From Voacanga thouarsii (Eukaryota; Streptophyta; Magnoliopsida; Gentianales; Apocynaceae): a stretch of 64,000 nucleotides of DNA. The DNA lies in assembly GCA_026120185.1 (NCBI GenBank), contig JANUWF010001272.1, positions 248,001-312,000 of the forward strand, read 5' to 3'. Under the pieces are notes generated by a model that saw nothing but the letters and a program-made list of their open reading frames with translations, was not told the origin of the DNA and did not search any database. Of this stretch, positions 34,812 to 46,195 are shown piece after piece. Every line of letters begins with the position of its first letter. The first letter of the stretch is position 1. The position numbers were made by a program, and so were the translations under genes.

Positions 34812-35810
34812 TAAGACTTGTGGGCTATTCCAAGGATTGAAAAGACACATCGCCTTGGCTATTAAAATAACCAAAATACCCTTGCTATATAAATAGCAAT
34901 ATTTTACATTTTAAATATTTTTTAATATCACGATAAGAAAATATTAACCCCAAGAAAAATGCAGCATTAGCTATGTCTTCAACCTATAGGTGAAATGACC
35001 AAAATAGTCCTCTAGACATTGCCGTGCATTTAGAGAGGAAAATGTGTACTAACACCTCTCTAAAAGACACCTACCATCCTTAGGCTTCTAGTCTAATAAT
35101 CCACGACTTCTTGGAATATTTTTTCTTTCTAATAGAGCTAACATAAAGCTAATATCCAAGTTATATTCCCCAGGGCCTTGGATAATTAGATCATTCGGAC
35201 AATCACAAAGGGCGATATAATGTAGACACTATCTTGTACAAGTTTGCCTTAACTAACTAGTTACATATACATGACATACAAGTATATTGGTCATTCTAAA
35301 GAACCTCAATTATAGTATATTAAAACATATGCTTCTAGCTTTGTCTGACCACCAACTTATACTCAAGCTGTAGAGTACAAGTCCAAGCTATAACAGTAGT
35401 AGTTTGGATTTCTATCACATAGTACTTTTAGAAACCACTACTATAGGTCTTATTCTACGTATTCAAAATACGCTTGTGTTATGAAATGAGAAGACTACAC
35501 ATTGGCTAAAGGAAAGCCATTCCCTATTTAGAATTTATAACACAATAACCATGCCATGATGAGATTCGCATTCTCATCATCCAGTTAAGAACAATAGTTT
35601 ATATGTTAAAGATATCATGGTCCATACCATACTGTGGAAGACCTTCATTCACATGAACCATTTACTTAAATACAATGGGTCTTTTCCAATAAAATTGTGC
35701 ACAATATAAAGAAGATTTCACAAATAAATTCTAAGAAAAATACTTTTATTAATATAAATCAAAATTACATCAAAAACCTAATCTAAGAAGACATACATTC
35801 CAACAAAAAT

Positions 35811-35880
35811 TTGGTTGTCAAATAGGTTTTCCACAAAAGACCCTGTAGATGCAACCTACTTGTATAAAACTGTTAGATAA
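35811..35880 (+). pseudogene. pol: Cop1 reverse transcriptase, continuation after SoloX
   Basis: The frame reads WLSNRFSTKD directly after the SoloX TSD, continuing the SVKI codons at 22083-22094. It then reads PVDATYLYKTVR and stops at about 35878, after which the RT/RNase H sequence is no longer recognisable. Confidence 0.75.
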
Positions 35881-37202
35881 TGTCACAAATAGTATACTAT
35901 ATTAAGGAAATCATGATAGAGATTGTGATATAAGATTCCTACTACACTGAACTGTATTTGTGGTTAAATTATCCCTAGTCATCACATTAATGATATGGAA
36001 ATTGTTAATGCGAAAAGACTAACATATGTTTTACTTCTTCATTTGATCAAGCGGTGGTTTGCACATCCGTAAGTATTGTGATACTCAAAGTTCACACGTG
36101 GATAATTGTTACTTGAACAAGTACGTTGGATGAGCTAGCTCTGGGATAATCACACAGATAACTATCCAGTGCTAGTGATAGAATCTTGTTATTGCAAATG
36201 TGCAAGTATTCTTAGACTTGAGATCTCCAAAGTACTTTGTTTGCTGAGTATTGTACTTTGATTCTAATCTTTAAAGTTAGATTGAGGGCCACCTATAATA
36301 AAGATCTTGGGTATAATATGAAGTAATAAAAGTAATTGAGAAGGTTAATGAAGAATTCACCCTTCCTAATAGTAGGAGTGAATAATTCAAAGCCACGTGT
36401 AGGAATCATTACTTAAGACGTCCTTGGCCAAGGCGACTATAAATTGGAAATAGGTCTAATTAATACACATGATGAGTTTGGATTCCGAGAACAAGTACTA
36501 AAATATTCAGGCCAGAATTAATCAATAGTCGGGATGGAGTTGGCACTAATTCCATACTCAAAACCGAATGAGATATTGTATGATGAAATTAGTATATTGC
36601 ACTAACATTTTGTTATTGAAAGGTTCATGTCAAGCCACTTGACTTTCTAAAATTTTGGGTAGTCATGATGTACTGCTAGATATCACTTATAATATGTTAA
36701 ATATGGATTTATTCATTAGAGAATTAATAAATTTAATCAAAATCAGAATTCATAAATTAATTCTAATTATTAAAAGGATTATTAATTCTATTATGAAATA
36801 ATTAGTTCATATTAGCTACGAAATGATTAGAAAACCTAAATGGTCACACACAATAGAGGAACTGGTACTCAAAATATTATTTAATAATATTATGGGATTA
36901 ATTGGAGCAAAAAAAAAATAATTATTATGGGTTAATTATAAAGTGTTATAATTATTTAGGATTGAATTGCAAGTATTTAAATGCATTGTGGTTGAATTAT
37001 AAACTTATTATAATTCGTAGGCTAAATTGTAATCTTGAAGTCTCAAAGGCCATAATATACAATGGCTAAATTATTCTTACCGAAAAGAGTTAGGAAACAA
37101 ATCTTGTTTCTTACGTAATACTTTCCAAAAGGAAAAGTTTTATGGTTTTGTTCCCTAAAAGGTTTAGGAAACAAAACATAAAGGAAGTGTTTCATGCTAT
37201 GC

Positions 37203-37263
<61 letters not shown>

Positions 37264-37738
37264 AGTTGATATGTACTTGTGCGGGAAAGAAGTTTTTCCA
37301 GAGGCTCATTTTCTAATGAAATCCGTTGACGTTTTGAAAACATGAAAATTAATAAAGCTTTTGTTCTTTGTTTTCTTCTCAAAATAATAATCTCTAAAGC
37401 CACAAGATAATACCCACTAGCATCGATTTCTTCGTGTCATTCTCGACTACAATTTCTTGCGTGGATTACTGTTAGAGAATTCTTATTGTTGGAATTTGGT
37501 TACTTTTAAAAGGGATTCATGTGGGAGAAAAATTTTTAAATTTGCTTTTCGAGATAATTAAATTTTATTCCATCTCACAATCTATTTATTTACATACAAG
37601 TGATCCTTTGCATGGATATTGTTTTAATTTTTTGCTACATATAAACTAGACTGCATGATAAAAATCCAAACACTTTCCAATAGAAAAATATTAGTACAAT
37701 AAACCTCTTTTATCATACTATATCTCATTTAGTTAAAT
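35881..37738. other. unassigned AT-rich region, possibly Cop1 3' end/LTR
   Basis: No coding domain on either strand. Its position between Cop1 RT and the Gyp2 LTR fits the missing 3' part and LTR of Cop1, but its second LTR is outside the window. It contains the (GT)n tract. ORFs at 37043-37403 (minus) are translations of that tract. Confidence 0.4.
37206..37260. repeat. (GT)n microsatellite
   Basis: About 27 uninterrupted GT units. Confidence 0.98.
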
Positions 37739-38769
37739 GATCTTGAGAGGTTAAATTGATAGGACAATGGACTAATATCTCAGTTCATATAATGAAACCC
37801 AAATAGTGGACTTTTGTGGCCAAAATGGGAGAATGTGACTATCTATCTACACTCCAGCAAACCTTTGAAGAACTAGGCATCAAAGACCCACAAGAATAGT
37901 AGCAAGGTCAACTATAGGCTCACCTAAATATTCTTGAGACAACAAAGGTAGTCATGAACAAAAGAGTAGAAACTATAGGGATCCAAATAATGGAATTCCA
38001 GATAAACCTTAGAAAAGCAAAACAACTAAAACCCAATCAAGAGAAAATACATTGGATTATCCAAAAATTTTACAGACTCATTCAAAGAGAGGAATAAACC
38101 CTAAGCATGATCTTGAATAAGATGAACTAGGAGGCAAAGACCTCTCAAGACTCTCTTTTCAAATTTGAATAAAATATGTAAATTATCTTGCTAAATCACC
38201 AAAAAGATGTATTTAGACCACTCTAACCCTAGCAAAGTGATTCTTGAGGTCCTAAGACAAATTAAGACGTTATAAGATGTTTACAAAAAGTTTAAAATAG
38301 AAAAAAAAATTGGAGAAAACATAAAAAAATCGTAAAATAGGGGTTTAGGCCCCCACATGTGTCGGTGCCGTTTCTGGCACTAGGGTCGGCGCCAGTTCTT
38401 CACTAAGATTGAAACCTATCACCAGCAGTCTATAGCCGGCGTGGTGCAACTAGCTTGGGCCGTGACCGATTCTTTACTGCTTTGTTGTTTTTAGCCTTTT
38501 CTTCCTCCTTTACTTTTGGCTTGAGTTTTTGTTGGGATTCTTTTTACATAGTCATCAAGTTAAGCTCTTGGCTCCCTTTAACATCCTTCCAAATCTCTTC
38601 CATTGCCAAACATGGTTTTATGTGCAATTGGATATCACTTTTGTACCATTTGGTTTTTTATCTTTTCAATAGTCCTTCCAAGGTCGTTCCCTCTTCTTGA
38701 AATTGAACTTCTTGGCGAGCTTGATTCCCATTATCTCCTATTTGTTCAAGTTGATTGTTCCATGAATCA
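37739..38769 (-). repeat. Gyp2 3' LTR
   Basis: Alignable by eye to the Gyp3 LTRs (shared CAAAGACCC-CAAGAATAGTAG and ACAGACTCATTCA blocks). The right edge near CATGAATCA (38769) follows the integrase reading frame. The left edge (TGATCTTGAG, 37739) is approximate because no TSD partner is in view. GC-rich motifs at 38355-38400. Confidence 0.65.
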
Positions 38770-39387
38770 TCACCTACATCAAAAGAAGTCAAGTCACTAG
38801 TGTTAAACATTACACTAACTTTATAATCACTAGGTAAATCGATCTTATAGGTATTATCTCAAACTTGGCAGTGACAAGAAAGGGCCTATCTTTTCATGGA
38901 TCTAACTTTCTCATTCTTTGAGTGGGAAACCTCTTTTTATGAAGGTGCACCTATACCCTATCACTGAGCTCAAATGAATCCTTTTTCCTTCTTTGAATTT
39001 TCTTAAGGGCAATCTCTTCATTTCGCTTTGCAATAGTAGCCTTCACCTTTTCATGGCGAGTCTTTACCAATTCCACCTTCTTGGCTCCATCAAGGTTTAT
39101 TCGTTCACCTATAGGCAAAGGAACTAAATCAAAGGAGTTAAAGGGTTAAAACCTACATAATTTCAAAGGAAGAATAAGAAGTAGTAGAGTGAATAGCTCT
39201 ATTTTAGGCAAATGCAATATGCGGCAAGCATTCTTCCCAATTTTTTAAGTTCGTATTGATGATGGTCCTCATGAGTTGGTTGAGTGTTTGATTGACCACT
39301 TCCGTTTGTCCATCTGTTTAAATATGAAAAGCTATGGAAAATGAAAGGTTTGTGCCAAGTTTGTTCTATAAGACCCTCAAAAAGTGA
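38770..39387 (-). pseudogene. pol: Gyp2 integrase, C-terminal part
   Basis: The minus frame from TekD leftward: [27 protein letters not shown] with the catalytic Glu (about 39310-39260), [14 protein letters not shown] (about 39250-39205), AIHSTTSYSSFEI, and later DSFELSDRV and HLHKKRFPTQRMRKL (about 38990-38905). Traces of NVSDL-type text precede the LTR. No chromodomain. The coding trace appears to run to or into the 3' LTR, as reported for CRM-type chromoviruses. Multiple stops. Confidence 0.8.
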
Positions 39388-39645
39388 CTATCTGTGAAAC
39401 CCTAGTCGGAACCAATCATAGAGTAAGGGGGTTGGGATATACATCATACTTAGTTGCATGTTTAAATATATTTTTATATGATTTTATGTGCTTTGAATTT
39501 GTGTTTTATAGTCTAGAGGGCTTGATTATGATTATTGGGTAAGAAGGGCAAAATGGTAATTTCTGCTTGAGGAGGAAATAGGGAGATAGCTTGAGGATTA
39601 AATAGGAAAAATATTTTTGAGAGAAAATAAAAACAAGAGTTGTTG

Positions 39646-39700
39646 TGGTTTAGTGGTTATATCTTTGGAATTAATTCTTGAGGTCTTGGGTTCAAATTCC
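39646..39700 (+). promoter_or_regulatory. tRNA-like Pol III A/B boxes in TekD 5' LTR
   Basis: TGGTTTAGTGG (39646-39656) and GGGTTCAAATTCC (39688-39700), about 250 bases inside the LTR. In the 3' LTR the A box is kept at 49235-49245 but the B box has decayed to GTGTTAAAATTCC. Confidence 0.6.
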
Positions 39701-41378
39701 ATCATGAAGCTTTAGTATGATTAAATTTTATTTTTACTTGGGAAGTGGTATTTTCGGTCTTAAGAACCTTAGCATAGGGCAGAGATGTTGTCCTAGGGGA
39801 GACATGATAGGAGTACTCTAATCCTATTCTTGTGCCTACTCAAAATTTCCTAAGAGAATTCATTTCTTCTTGATCTTTAATTTCTCTTAATTCTCAATTC
39901 AATAGATTGGTCAAATTTATTCTAGCCAATTTCATTCCAGAAATTTCAATAAAGTGCTGTGGCTTTGAAGGTTCAAAATGTCTTAGTGAAAGACATCTTA
40001 TTGTCTAAAAATGTCGCAGAGATGTGGGAGATTCCAAGAGAATAAATCCCTCTAGTGAATCTTCTAAAATTGCACTCTAGCTAGGTTCATTTTCCTTCAT
40101 GGCATGAACTGAAATTTTTCCAGCTTCTTGTGGCTTCAAGGTGTCAAAATTCCTAGCCATTATTCCCTCCCAAATGCTGCCAGAAAATGGCCTTTTGATC
40201 AGCTTGAGATCTGAATTTTTTCTGGCCATTTTCGGACTGCACAAATGCTGTGCAAAACTAGAGAAATTTTTGGTTGAATTCGTAGCTTTGGAGGTTCGAA
40301 ACCAAGCTGTTTTCTTTCAGTTTTTGCTATGCATCTTAGCCATGTTTTTCCTCCATAAAGAAGGCTGAAAACCAGCTTTGAAAGACCCCTAAAATCTTCT
40401 CGAAACTCTATGCAAGCTGACTAGAAAAAGGTAGCCGAAACTGTCCATAAATTCTAGCACCTTGCGAAAATTCGTTACAGGAAAATTTCCAGCTTTGTTT
40501 CCTAATTCATCCCTGGCCGAAACTTCAGCTTTCATCTGCACAAACCACTCTTAAACAGCCATGATTAGAACTCCATTGTCTTCCCCAAGATCCTGCACAA
40601 AAATCAGACATGGCTGCCCGAAAATCTCTCTAGCAAATCTCTGCAATCATACTTTGATTCGAAACCAAAATTCTGGCAACATTAATTTAGCAACCTTCCA
40701 CAAAATGTTCCTCAAACAACCAGACTTATTCTTCACCATTTCACTCCATCTTTTCGGAAACCGTTACACCTCTTCAATTAGCTTTCATCTAGCAGAAACA
40801 CTGCACAACAATTCGGCCATAGCAGCTTCTCAAAAGCTCTCCAATGATCAAAGATGTTCTTGCTATATTTAGTTTCCAAATTTGATTCCTTAAGATATTA
40901 TTTTAGGATTTCAACAACTAGCCTTTCTTTTTCCCTTCCAAACAAGAAAATCAATTGCCAAACCCTGCAAACAATTTTGCCAGCCCTAATCCTTCAGAAT
41001 TTTGGCAGCTTCAAATCAAAACCTCTCTACTCTCTTCAATCTTCAAGAACACATAGCATACCAAGAATACCTACTCCTTCCTTTCGCCTAATACCCCTCC
41101 AAATCACTTCAAACTTCTTCTAAAAACTCCAGAATTCATTTACTCACTACCTTGAGTCCATCCATACCATTTTTAACATCAAACTCCAAAATCTAACTTG
41201 CTCTTTTGGATAAAAAACCAGAATTTTTGTGAAGGATCAAGAACACCTTCAAGGTAGGTTTGTTCTAACAACTTCATCTTCTCTAATCTTTGATCTCTAA
41301 TGAATATATATAAGAATAAACATGCTAATGGACTCTCTCTCTCTCTTTCTTAGCTGAACCTCTCTCCTTCTTGGCCGA

Positions 41379-41498
41379 ATGGCTTCTTCACCAATGGCCA
41401 TGCTTTTTTCATCTTCCTTTGACAGATCTAGTCATCTAGGAGTTGAGATCCATTCGAAACTCCTTCAATGTATTCATCAATCATGTAAGCCTTTTTAA
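41379..41498 (+). CDS. short LTR-internal ORF, TekD 5' LTR copy
   Basis: From ATG at 41379: MASSPMAMLFSSS, then LGVEIHSKLLQC and a stop at 41496. The CT tract precedes it. Homologous to the TekA and TekC frames and to 50999-51118 in the 3' LTR. An in-frame stop upstream shows that the CT-tract extension is not conserved, so the start at MxSS is preferred. Function unknown. Confidence 0.3.
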   Translation: MASSPMAMLFSSSFDRSSHLGVEIHSKLLQCIHQSCKPF

Positions 41499-42581
41499 CC
41501 CTCCTTTTAAATTCTAGATTCATGTCTCTAGGATGATGTTGATAGAAGATGGATTATGAATAGGGTTTGAGTATGTATTGTTGTGATGAGTTGGGATTGA
41601 AGCATGAATATATGTATGAATATGATAGAGATGGGATTTATGCATGAGTTGATTATCTTGGTTGAATATATGGTGTTTTAGGGTTTAATGCATGCCACGA
41701 TGATTAAGTATGTTAGAGATTATGTCATCTATGATGAATAGGATTTATATTCTTGTGTGATTATTAAAGCTATGGTTATATTTATGCTAGTAAAGTTTAG
41801 ATCATGCCTTAGTAAATTTGGATGTATGCTTATATTCATGATTTGGATGATTTGATAATGTGAATGGCTGAATATGTTCATGATTGTGGTTAGCAATAAA
41901 ATTATGATCATGACATAGTTGTCCCTAAGCTAATTTTATTTCTTCAATAAAATATTTAATATTATGATTTTTGCTGGTAATTTTGAAAAAACCCTACGAA
42001 GGTTAGATTTGGATTATTATATATAATAAGGATATTTTAGTCAAATAAATAATAGCTTTTGCTAGAAAAAATAAATATATAGATATTATATAAGCCGTTT
42101 ATGAAAATAATCATAATAAGTAAAATATTTATTATTAAAATTTAATTATTATCTTTTAACCAAAACCTATTAAAATTTTTTATCTTTCAATCAAGACTCA
42201 TTAAAATTTATTTTCAACTAATTTTAGCTATCAATTATTTTCTAGCAAATAATTATTAATAAACCATTATTTTACCTAATACCACCTTGGACTCTTCATC
42301 AAATAGACTCTAAATTTTTATTAGCAAGATTTAAATTTTCAGCTTATTAGTATCTATTTTCCAAAACACTAATTATTTTGAATATCAAATTACCCTTGGC
42401 CTATAAACCTTTTTATTTATTATTTGGCCTTAAAACTTGGGACACTAGGATCATGGTAGTAGTGAGTTGAGCTAGTTTATTTGTGAAAGTGAATTTTGGC
42501 TTGAGTTTGATTGTGGTTTGTATTTAACTCATGTGGGGTTAGGTCAGCTGTTGGAGACCTTTTATTGTGAGCATGAATCAG

Positions 42582-43376
42582 GTAAGCTCCTGCATAAAAC
42601 CTGTTTGATGTAAAATGTTTATTATGGCAAGCTAAATGTATTGTGCATGGACACTCATTTCTGTAAAGGCAATTGAGGATTAATTCCTTTCTTCTTTTAG
42701 TCAAACAAATTATTTGGAAATCAGTAAGTAGATTTACTCAAACTTAAAACTCATTCTGAAACTGATTTTGACAAAGACTTTGGAAATACTTAATTGCCAT
42801 TTTCAAGTGGAACTATAATATGTTCATTTTCCCCTAAAGGAGGATACGTTATGTTGAGTACTCAATAGGGGTAGGCTAGTAGTACTAGTTTTGAAGAGCA
42901 AGAGTGAGTCTTCAGGCAGGAGGCCACCTCCAGAAGCTAAGCTCAATTTAAAGAAACGTCTGTACTACTTAGTCATGCCGGTCCGAGCTAGTAGTTTTAT
43001 TTCAGTTAAGTGACTGTGTTATGCTGGAATGGACACCCGGTTGTTGTTTGGGTATAGAGAAAGAGGAGTATCTTGCCTGGTAGGCCGATCACCTACCTTT
43101 TATTAGTCTGCACAAAATGTCGGCATTCTGACCGGTTATGGGGCCCAACGTGTGGTAACCCATAACCCTTTCTTTCGAGTGGTTGATTTTCATTGATTAT
43201 GTGTGCCTAGAAAAGCCAACACACCACTCTTGCTTTTGACTAATGTTTATTGCTTGCCAATATTTCTCTTATAAAGATTTCACACTTTGCATCCACGAAC
43301 TGTTTTCACTTAACACCTAAAGCACACACAGACTTACTGAGATTTTTGTCTCATCACCTTTTTACCATGATTTCAG
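42582..43376 (+). other. candidate leader intron in TekD 5' LTR
   Basis: AG|GTAAGC at 42581-42586 and TTTCAG at 43371-43376 bracket 795 bases. Equivalent donor-like and acceptor-like sites occur in TekA, TekB, TekC and the 3' LTR. Purely sequence-based. Confidence 0.35.
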
Positions 43377-43676
43377 GTCAATTTTGTTGTGGGGATGAGT
43401 AGCTAGTGTTATCTGCCTTGGAAGAGAATGTCGTCATTTTTTTTATGTATTGCTTTAGGGAGTTGAGAGTGGATAATTTTATTTATGGATTTGTTTTTAT
43501 TTTGGGAATTCATGGATTTATTCTTAGATTTATTCTTGCAATGTAATAAATTTTAAGTTAAAGTATTAATTTTATTTCGCTATTTTATTCATGTGACCTA
43601 GATATAAAGATCCCTTGTCCTTTGGACAGGGCGATATCCCCGGCCCTGGAAGGCCTAGGTAGTGGGGTGTTAAAAG

Positions 43677-43688
43677 TGGTATCAGAGA
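43677..43688 (+). other. TekD primer-binding site (initiator Met tRNA)
   Basis: TGGTATCAGAGA, one mismatch from the initiator-Met complement, two bases after the LTR. Confidence 0.93.
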
Positions 43689-43773
43689 CTAGGTTATTAG
43701 CAAATATTAATAGTATTTGTTCTATTTATTTAAGTTTAAATCTTTAGCTAACCTATCTTGTTGATGCTGTAGG

Positions 43774-44247
43774 ATGGTTAGGATACTTAGGACCACAAGG
43801 AAAGGGTAGCAGTGGCACCCGCCTATCCCTATATACCGAGGACCTTCCAATTCCCTAACCTGCCCCTTAGCCAGATATCCCCATGGAGGATAGCAGCAAT
43901 GATGAGATCCAGATTCTTGAGCCACCCACAATCCCAGTGATAGACATAAGCTCAGACAGTGACGATGAGGTAATAGTAGTGGAGCCTGTACTTCACCCTC
44001 CTAGTCTTGTAGTGGACTTAGCAGCGGATAGTGATGACCCGGGGAAATAGACTATGAGTCTCCACCTAGGCCTTCCTTCATTCCCTTTTACATTTCTCCT
44101 CCCCGCCGAGTCGAGCCCGGAGAGAGTTCTAGGTGCCCTGGGAAGGAGCCTATGGAGGGATTCGCCAGTGGGGATGGGGTAGATTTTTCTTAGAATTCTG
44201 GGGGTTGGTTGTATGAGGCTGATGATGAAGGTTCCGATGAGGATTAG
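43774..44247 (+). pseudogene. TekD leader ORF: acidic protein with two SUMO-interaction-like motifs
   Basis: Between PBS and gag lies a broken ORF of about 157 codons. It opens MVRILRTTRKG (43774), shifts frame near 43850, runs open from MEDSSNDEIQILEPP (43883) to 44050, shifts again, then continues IDYESPPRPSFIPFYISPP and ends YEADDEGSDED (44247). Within it, VIDISSDSDDE (about 43943-43975) and VVDLAADSDD (about 44009-44038) each have a short hydrophobic core followed by Ser/acid residues, the form of a SUMO-interaction motif; EVIVVEP lies between. I recognise no family. It is separate from gag, which starts at 44506. The two indels and at least one stop are decay. Alternative: chance acidic frame in the leader. 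Confidence 0.5.
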
Positions 44248-44505
44248 AGGACTAGGAGTTAATCTAAATTGGATGTTTATTTATTTATTATTTTTCAAGA
44301 ACTTTCATGTCAAGAATTTTTAATTCAGGATTTTGTCAAATTTTTGGATTTATGCAAATCATTTTTGAAGGAGAATTTATTAGTAGTTCCTTGGACAAAA
44401 TTTGCATTTGAATTCTTTTTACTTACACCAGTCTGTGATTGCATGCACACCTAAAATAATTTGATTCTTAAATGCATACACTTATCATTTGGGGTGTGGT
44501 TTAGA

Positions 44506-45614
44506 ATGGCACCTAAGCGTCGTGCAGCTTCAGCAGGTGGAAGGGTTCCGGAAGTCGATCAAGTAGCACCGGAAGTAGAAACAGCCCACATGCAAGCACC
44601 CAACCGGGGTGAAGGGAATGGTCCGAATATGGGATCGGGGTCTGAAGCTCCAATTGATGTGCCCATGGGCCAGGAATTCAACAAGATGGCCGAGATTTTG
44701 CAGACTTTGACCGAGCGACGAAATCGAAGGGGTGAAGATGAGGCCTTAGAGTGGTTCCGGAAGTTTCAACAGCCCATCTTCCTGGGCAGAGCGGAACAAG
44801 ATCAGAAGGTAGAGCACAGGTTGAACAGATGGAGGACATATTTGCAACGCTCCAGTACACTGAGGAGCGGATGGTTAAGTTTGCGGCCTTCCGATTGAGA
44901 GGACCAGCTCGGGCATGGTGGTAGCGAGTTCAGGATGACTGGGAAATAAGCGAGTAGGAATGGACATGGTGCAACTTTGTTGAGGTCTTCAGAGCTGAGT
45001 ACATCCCTCGATGGATCATAGAGAAGCGGGAGGATGAATTTCAAAATTTGAAGCAGGGGAGCATGTCAGTGGCTCAGTATGTGGCGCGATTCACTCAATT
45101 ATCAAAATACTACCGGAGATTGGTAGATACTGAGGAAAATAGGATGAGGCAGTTCGTCAAGAGGCTGAGGCCAGAATTGAGGAGGGCGTTGGCAACGTCT
45201 CCGCCAATGACCTATTCAGGGGCAGTGGATGCAGCCACCCGAACTGAGAATGAGGACCGCAGCCGGATGGTGACTAGGCCTTTCCTGCCTCCAAGACAGT
45301 TACAAGGGAATTTCCAAAGGCAGCAGTCGAACAAGTGTCCCACCAATTAGCAGTGGCAGAACCGGGGGAAACAAGCCCGAACAGTACCTGTGGGTCCTAC
45401 CCAAAACCTTCCAACATACTAGCAGTGTGGAAAAAGAGGCCACATAGAGAAGAACTGTTGGACTAAGGGTGGTGAGATGAAATGTTATCACTGTGGCGAC
45501 CCGAACCATCTGCAGAACGCCTGCCCTAAGTTGTATCGAGCCGGGCAAAGAAATTCGGGGCCCAATAGAGCCAACACCATGGGAGCATTTGGGAGTGGAG
45601 AGCCGAAGCCATAA
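44506..45614 (+). pseudogene. gag: TekD gag
   Basis: Starts MAPKRRAASAGGRVPEVDQ at 44506; this ATG is chosen over one 45 bases upstream because MAPKRR-type starts fit chromovirus Gag. A frameshift near 44810 moves to EQMEDIFATLQYTEERMVKF, then FRLRGPARAWW (capsid core), FRAEYIPRWIIEKREDEF and QGSMSVAQYVARFTQLSKYY (about 45050-45110). Two zinc knuckles follow: QCGKRGHIEKNC (first Cys lost) and an intact CYHCGDPNHLQNAC (about 45483-45525). Stops at 44922, 44955, 45348 and near 45419 stand where Gln is likely. Gag packages the RNA into particles. Confidence 0.92.
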
Positions 45615-46195
45615 GTGAAGGCCAAGGTGTTCGCACTCAATCGAGAGGAAGTTGGGACTAATACAGCGGTTGTGGAAGGTACGCTCACTATCTAAGGACG
45701 ACCCGTTAATGCATTAATTGATCCTGGCTCTACTCATTCCTATTTAAACAAGATTTGTGCATGTCATTTGGGTTGGGATAGTGTAGAGCCACCATATACT
45801 TTAGTGGTAAGCACACATTTGGGGAAAATGGTGCAAGCGGATCAGTATATGAAGAGCTGTAAAATTGATGTGGGAAGAGAAAGTCTTAAGGGAGATCTGA
45901 TAGTATTGGACATTGAAGACTATGATTTGATATTGGGGATGGATTGGTTAGCCAAGCATGGGGCTAGGGTAGATTGTAAGAATAAGTCAGTCCAGTTCAT
46001 TAGACCGGGTTGTGATGTGTTAGAATTTGATGGCAAGAGAGTGAAAGAGCTAAAGTATTTCATCGTGGGGGCTAAAGCCCGAAAATTATTGAAGCAAGGA
46101 TATCAAGGGTACCTGGCTTACATGATAAACAAGCTGAAGGACCAGTGCACTTTGGAGGACACCGAAGTGGTGAAGGACTTCCTGTGCCTGTGCTG
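45615..46195 (+). pseudogene. TekD aspartic protease
   Basis: VNALIDPGSTHSYL (about 45700-45745) holds the catalytic Asp (45720-45722) in a D-P-G-S setting. Later LKGDLIVLDIEDYDLILGMD and WLAKHGARVDCKNK complete the retropepsin fold, then VQFIRPGCDVLEFDGK. The frame is open from 45768 to a stop at 46194. About 80 codons linking to RT appear deleted at about 46185-46200. Confidence 0.9.

Larger units (their letters stand above)
22094..35805 (-). mobile_element. SoloX: solo LTR-like element, minus, about 1.9 kb without the nested Ath1
   Basis: The + strand begins TGAAGGCAAT (22094) and ends CATTCCAACA (35805), so the minus strand reads TGTTGGAATG...TTGCCTTCA. It is flanked by AAGAT (22089-22093) and AAAAT (35806-35810), a TSD with one mismatch. 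The Cop1 RT frame runs SVKI before it and WLSNRFSTKD after it, so the boundaries are firm. Its own sequence is 22094-23020 plus 34817-35805. I recognise no coding domain; ORFs at 22213-22482 and 22431-22715 (minus) have no known motif. Likely a copia-type solo LTR, family unknown. Confidence 0.75.
39393..43674 (+). repeat. TekD 5' LTR
   Basis: TGTGAAACCC...GGTGTTAAA (the final CA has mutated to AA). 4282 bp. Contains tRNA-like boxes at 39646-39700, a CT tract at 41332-41350, donor-like GT at 41254 and 42582, and acceptor-like AG at 43375-43376. Confidence 0.96.

Noticed and set aside
37043..37403. Minus-strand ORFs with a long Thr-His repeat
   Set aside because: They are translations of the (GT)n microsatellite with no flanking domain.
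39640..39705. A tRNA gene
   Set aside because: A and B boxes are present, but I could not see a closed acceptor stem or a standard anticodon arm; it is reported as a tRNA-like segment only.
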